NCBI GenBank assembly: GCA_902767055.1
Contig: CACXFX010000116.1
Location: 1-9,614 of the forward strand
Origin: an uncultured Pseudomonadota bacterium
GTDB lineage: Bacteria; Pseudomonadota; Alphaproteobacteria; RF32; CAG-239
Length of the DNA stretch: 9,614 bases
Direction: 5' to 3'
This document shows, piece after piece, positions 6,676-9,614 of this stretch. Below the pieces are notes generated by a model that had not been told where the DNA came from, searched no databases, and saw only the letters and a list, made by a program, of their open reading frames with translations. Each line of letters begins with the position of its first letter. The stretch's first letter is position 1. Both the position numbers and the translations under genes were made by a program.

Positions 6676-7986
6676 TCACAGGCCGAGCCACGCGACAGGG
6701 TTGACTGTTTTCTTATCTTTTCTGATTTCCATATAAAGTTTGGCCTCATTTGTATCCGGCATCAAACCGATCGGTTCTCCCGCCAAAACCATTTGACCGT
6801 TTTCCGGCTCAATACTCGACATTCCCGCCACAAGCGAAACAACATCGCTGCCGTGTTCAATAATAATTAAATTGCCATATCCCTTAAACGGACCGGCAAA
6901 AACAACCGTTCCGTCATAAGGTGCCACAACTTGAGCCTGGGGCCGCGTTTTAATAATAATCCCTTTAGACGCGACACCTTTTGAAAGCTCTTGTCCGTAA
7001 TTTGTCACAACATCACCGCGCACGGGACGCACAAATTGCTTTGCAGCTGACAACGCTTTTGCTTCATTTTTTATTGATTGTACAACATCATAAGTTACAT
7101 TGTCAACTTCAAGATTGTCTTTTTCATCAGGCAAAAGCGCATCTTGATTTTCAAAACCGCTTGCCCGATTTTCTCTCAAACGCTTAAGCTGTTCTTCTTC
7201 CAATTTTTTCTGAGCCTCGATTTCACGCTCACGCGCCGCACGCTTCAATTCTTCTTGCTTACGACGTTTTATTTCGGCCTCTTTCAAGGCTTTATCCATT
7301 AAATCTTTTAAATCCGAAGCTTCGGCCGCCAAACGCAAAGCATCTTCGCGCGCTTTACTTTTTTGCCCTTCAAGTTCTTCCTGAAGCTTTGCTTTTTGCC
7401 CCACCATTTTTTTGATTGAAACTTGTTTTTGCTTCAAATCTTCGGTTTTATTCGACAGTTCGATCAGTTTTTGCTCCGCGGCTTTTTTTTGCTTTGCCAA
7501 TTCGTCCAGATCTTTTCTGATTTTTTCGGCATTGTTTTTCAAGTAAGGCACACTTTCGCGCATTAAAACGGCACTTTGTATCATCTCAACCGGCGTTAAA
7601 GGCTGAAAAATAAGCGAATCCGTCGGATGTAAGGCTAAATTTTCAATAGCGGCCAACATCTTAGCCAACCCTTGATATTCTTCATTGAATTTTTCTTCAC
7701 TGACCCGCAATTTGTCTTGCAAAAGTTTTAATTCTCCTTCGGTTTTGGTAATACTGTCTTCGTCTTTTTGAATGCGCTTGGCGGCCTCGACAAGCTCTCT
7801 GTTCATTTTAGCCAGTTCCAAACTCAACGCAACCGATTCAGCCTGCAACTTTTTGTATTCCATCCTTTTTTCATCGGACTTTGCAAACGCTTCATTGACT
7901 TCATATTCAGAAACGGCATACACCGCAGGCGATGAAACAATCACCACCCACAATGCAAAAAGTATATACCGTCCTGTTTTAATCAT
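6676..7986 (-). CDS. envC: EnvC-like murein hydrolase activator (degenerate M23/LytM domain)
   Basis: This 436-aa exported protein has a signal peptide (1-24, ending AVYA), long coiled-coil segments (about 36-115 and 150-275, rich in K/E/Q/A), a linker, and a C-terminal LytM/M23-like domain from about 319 (FVRPVRGDVVTNYG; VVAPYDGTVVFAGPFKGYG; LIIIEHG). Zinc ligands of active M23 endopeptidases are missing: the HxGxDI position reads KGIIIK (341-346), the Y.H.. segment reads SLVAGMS, and the final LHFEIR reads LYMEIR (417-422). This matches EnvC/NlpD-type activators, which do not cut peptidoglycan but switch on amidases during septum splitting. The ATG at 7986 begins 2 nt after the gpmI stop with no strong Shine-Dalgarno, suggesting coupled translation. 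ctpA follows 14 nt downstream. The amidase partner is not in the window; the activator role comes from family knowledge, and the symbol denotes similarity rather than proven orthology. Confidence 0.88.
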   Translation of the reverse strand: MIKTGRYILFALWVVIVSSPAVYAVSEYEVNEAFAKSDEKRMEYKKLQAESVALSLELAKMNRELVEAAKRIQKDEDSITKTEGELKLLQDKLRVSEEKFNEEYQGLAKMLAAIENLALHPTDSLIFQPLTPVEMIQSAVLMRESVPYLKNNAEKIRKDLDELAKQKKAAEQKLIELSNKTEDLKQKQVSIKKMVGQKAKLQEELEGQKSKAREDALRLAAEASDLKDLMDKALKEAEIKRRKQEELKRAAREREIEAQKKLEEEQLKRLRENRASGFENQDALLPDEKDNLEVDNVTYDVVQSIKNEAKALSAAKQFVRPVRGDVVTNYGQELSKGVASKGIIIKTRPQAQVVAPYDGTVVFAGPFKGYGNLIIIEHGSDVVSLVAGMSSIEPENGQMVLAGEPIGLMPDTNEAKLYMEIRKDKKTVNPVAWLGL

Positions 7987-7988
7987 GC

Positions 7989-9521
7989 CTATTTTTTCTC
8001 AAGCAAAGATTTTCCGGTCATTGCCGCAGGCTGTTTGATCCCGAGCAAATCCAAAAGTGTCGGCGAAATATCGGCAAGTCTTCCGTCTTTTAAGCCTTTG
8101 ATGTTATCGGGCCCGTTATAAAGCGCGGCCTGAACTTTGCCGACCGTATGCGCGGTATAAGGCTGCCCCGTTTTTTCATCAATCATCTTTTCGACATTGC
8201 CGTGATCAGCCGTCACCAAAAGCACACCATCGGCTTTTTTAATTGCCTTCATCACACGACCCAAGTTTTCATCAACAGCCGCCACAGCCTTTAACGCGGC
8301 CTCCATGATGCCGGTATGCCCGACCATATCACCGTTTGCAAAATTGCAGATAATCACATCAAATTTATGATTTTCGATTGCATCAACGAGTTTATCGGTC
8401 ACCTCATAAACACTCATTTCAGGCTTTAAGTCATAAGTTGCGACTTTCGGTGAAGGGATCAAAATGCGGCTTTCGCCCTTAAACTCGCGCTCTTCACCGC
8501 CGTTAAAGAAAAACGTCACATGCGCATATTTTTCCGTTTCGGCAATTCTGAGTTGCGTCAAACCGTTTTCAGAAACAATCTGCCCGAAAATATCTTTTAA
8601 TTCCTCCGGCGCAAACAGCGTTTTCATAAAGCGGTTGTGATCGACGGAATATTCGGCCATACCGACAGAAGCAACAAATTTAACACGTTTTTTGCGCTCA
8701 AAACCCTCAAACGGTTCATCAACCAAAGCATACAAAATCTCACGTGCGCGGTCAGCCCTGAAATTGGCCATCAACACGGCATCGCCGTCATTTGCCCCTT
8801 GATAATCCCCGACAACACAAGGCACAACAAACTCATCGGTGACGTTGTCGGCATAAGTTGCATCCATCGCCTCAACAGCATTTGCAAAACGTTTACCGTC
8901 TGCTGAAATAATGTTGTTATAAGCCTTTTCAACCCTGTCCCAACGCTTATCTCTGTCCATCGCATAAAAACGCCCCGAGATTGTTGCAACTTTGACGTTT
9001 TTCAAATCCTTGATTGAATTTTCAAATTCTTCTAAAAAAGACTTGCCTGATTGCGGCGGTGTATCACGCCCGTCCATAAAGGCATGAACGGCAACCTTGA
9101 TACCGTTGTGACTTAAAATTTCAGCCAGTTTTGAAATATGATTTTGGTGCGAATGCACGCCGCCCGGCGACATCAACCCCATCAAATGGCAAACCCCGTT
9201 TGTCTTTTTCAAGGCCTCAATCAGCTCAAGCAAAACCTTGTTTTTGGCTAAACTGCCGTCCTGACAGGCTAAGTCAATTTTAGGCAAATCCTGCATCACC
9301 ACGCGGCCGGCACCCAAATTCATGTGCCCGACTTCCGAATTGCCCATTTGCCCGTCCGGCAAACCGACATCAAGCCCTGATGTTTCAACAAAGCCGTGCG
9401 GACAAGTTTTAATCAGTTCATGCCAATTGGGCGTCTGACCGTTTTCAATTGCATTGTCTTTTGTGATATTTTGACGATAACCCCAACCGTCCAAAATCAG
9501 CAACATAACAGGTTTTTTCAT
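7989..9521 (-). CDS. gpmI: 2,3-bisphosphoglycerate-independent phosphoglycerate mutase
   Basis: This cytoplasmic enzyme interconverts 3- and 2-phosphoglycerate in glycolysis and gluconeogenesis using two Mn2+ ions and a phosphoserine intermediate. The 510-aa product matches the family length (about 510-515). Recognisable active-site residues are D11 (LILDGWGYR), nucleophile S62 (GQMGNSEVGHMNLG), H123, D150/D153 (FMDGRDTPP), R184, R255/R258 (NFRADRAR), K331 (TEKYAHVTFFFNGG), D398 and H402 (NGDMVGHTG), D439-H440 (VTADHGN) and H458 (TAHT). They track closely the Geobacillus enzyme numbering. The ATG at 9521 has GAGG (9533-9530) 8 nt upstream and begins with the expected MKKPVMLLILDGWG. An in-frame start at 9587 would lie upstream of the -10 box and add unrelated residues. 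It is the first gene of the operon; the envC-like gene follows after 2 nt. Confidence 0.97.
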   Translation of the reverse strand: MKKPVMLLILDGWGYRQNITKDNAIENGQTPNWHELIKTCPHGFVETSGLDVGLPDGQMGNSEVGHMNLGAGRVVMQDLPKIDLACQDGSLAKNKVLLELIEALKKTNGVCHLMGLMSPGGVHSHQNHISKLAEILSHNGIKVAVHAFMDGRDTPPQSGKSFLEEFENSIKDLKNVKVATISGRFYAMDRDKRWDRVEKAYNNIISADGKRFANAVEAMDATYADNVTDEFVVPCVVGDYQGANDGDAVLMANFRADRAREILYALVDEPFEGFERKKRVKFVASVGMAEYSVDHNRFMKTLFAPEELKDIFGQIVSENGLTQLRIAETEKYAHVTFFFNGGEEREFKGESRILIPSPKVATYDLKPEMSVYEVTDKLVDAIENHKFDVIICNFANGDMVGHTGIMEAALKAVAAVDENLGRVMKAIKKADGVLLVTADHGNVEKMIDEKTGQPYTAHTVGKVQAALYNGPDNIKGLKDGRLADISPTLLDLLGIKQPAAMTGKSLLEKK

Positions 9522-9529
9522 AGGCTTTT

Positions 9530-9533
9530 CCTC
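9530..9533 (-). promoter_or_regulatory. gpmI ribosome binding site
   Basis: GAGG is followed by 8 nt and the ATG at 9521. It fixes the gpmI start at the family-typical residue and excludes the upstream in-frame ATG at 9587. Confidence 0.8.
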
Positions 9534-9555
9534 TTTATCGTTTATTTTTTCCCGT

Positions 9556-9583
9556 ATTATATATAATAAATGAGATTTGAAAA
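9556..9583 (-). promoter_or_regulatory. Promoter of the gpmI-envC-ctpA-rppH operon
   Basis: On the minus strand TTTTCA (9583-9578) is followed by 16 nt and a perfect TATAAT (9561-9556). Initiation would be near 9549, giving a leader of about 28 nt that contains the gpmI GAGG site. No other promoter is evident between the tightly packed genes, so it probably drives all four. The rest of the right edge (9584-9614) is A/T-rich with nothing I can identify. Confidence 0.6.
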
Positions 9584-9614
9584 GCACTAAATTTTACTTT
9601 TACTCTTTTTAAAA

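Noticed and set aside
6662..6691. Upstream GTG start for ctpA overlapping envC
   Set aside because: It would put ten charged or polar residues before the signal peptide, while AAAGGA is placed for the ATG at 6661.
7772..8038. Plus-strand 88-codon open frame across the envC-gpmI junction
   Set aside because: It spans the antisense of two well-supported genes and shows no start signal or recognisable domain.
9522..9587. Upstream ATG start for gpmI adding 22 residues
   Set aside because: The ATG lies upstream of the perfect TATAAT box, so it would not be in the mRNA, and GAGG is correctly placed for the ATG at 9521.
1..9614. CRISPR array, tRNA, mobile element, phage or defence genes
   Set aside because: I saw no spaced direct repeats, cloverleaf-like segments, terminal inverted repeats, transposase or integrase motifs, or defence-gene signatures on either strand.

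Overview
The window looks like chromosomal housekeeping DNA from an AT-rich alphaproteobacterium. The main pointers are an uninterrupted gpmI - envC-like - ctpA - rppH gene order, a clustering I associate with alphaproteobacteria, an AmgK-type sugar kinase, and a six-domain ribosomal protein S1. Base composition is AT-rich by eye, with many A/T homopolymers; I did not count it. A low-GC host-associated or gut lineage would fit, but genus or order cannot be read from this sequence. I see no mobile element, CRISPR array, tRNA, rRNA, phage gene or toxin-antitoxin pair, and no gene-free stretch longer than 150 bases.

Layout. On the left edge (1-475, minus strand) is the N-terminal part of an AmgK-like aminoglycoside-phosphotransferase-fold kinase that leaves the window. 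Diverging from it across a short spacer with promoter-like sequence is a plus-strand cluster: a HAD-family phosphatase whose reading frame is broken at a run of nine A (558-1173), then rlmB (1175-1918) and mutY (1918-2904), joined by a 1-nt gap and a 1-nt overlap. A separate promoter and a leader of about 100 nt without a clear Shine-Dalgarno site precede rpsA (3054-4736). A shared bidirectional terminator (4755-4791) separates rpsA from the converging minus-strand operon. That operon reads right to left: gpmI (9521-7989), envC-like (7986-6676), ctpA (6661-5333), rppH (5336-4803). Its genes are separated by 2 nt, separated by 14 nt, and overlapped by 4 nt. It has a clear promoter at 9556-9583.

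How the genes fit together. The plus strand carries rRNA modification (RlmB), oxidative-damage repair (MutY) and translation initiation (S1). The minus operon combines glycolysis (GpmI), control of septal peptidoglycan cleavage (EnvC-like), periplasmic proteolysis (CtpA) and mRNA 5'-end decapping (RppH). AmgK beside a Gph-like HAD phosphatase resembles two steps of the AmgK/MurU/MupP MurNAc-recycling route. That is an inference from neighbourhood, not a proven assignment.

The points most worth checking are the frame break in the HAD gene, its possible MupP identity, the EnvC-like protein lacking every expected zinc ligand, a Gly-to-Ser change in the RppH Nudix box, and the rpsA leader. I found no convincing new multi-gene system; this is mainly an ordinary core-genome region.
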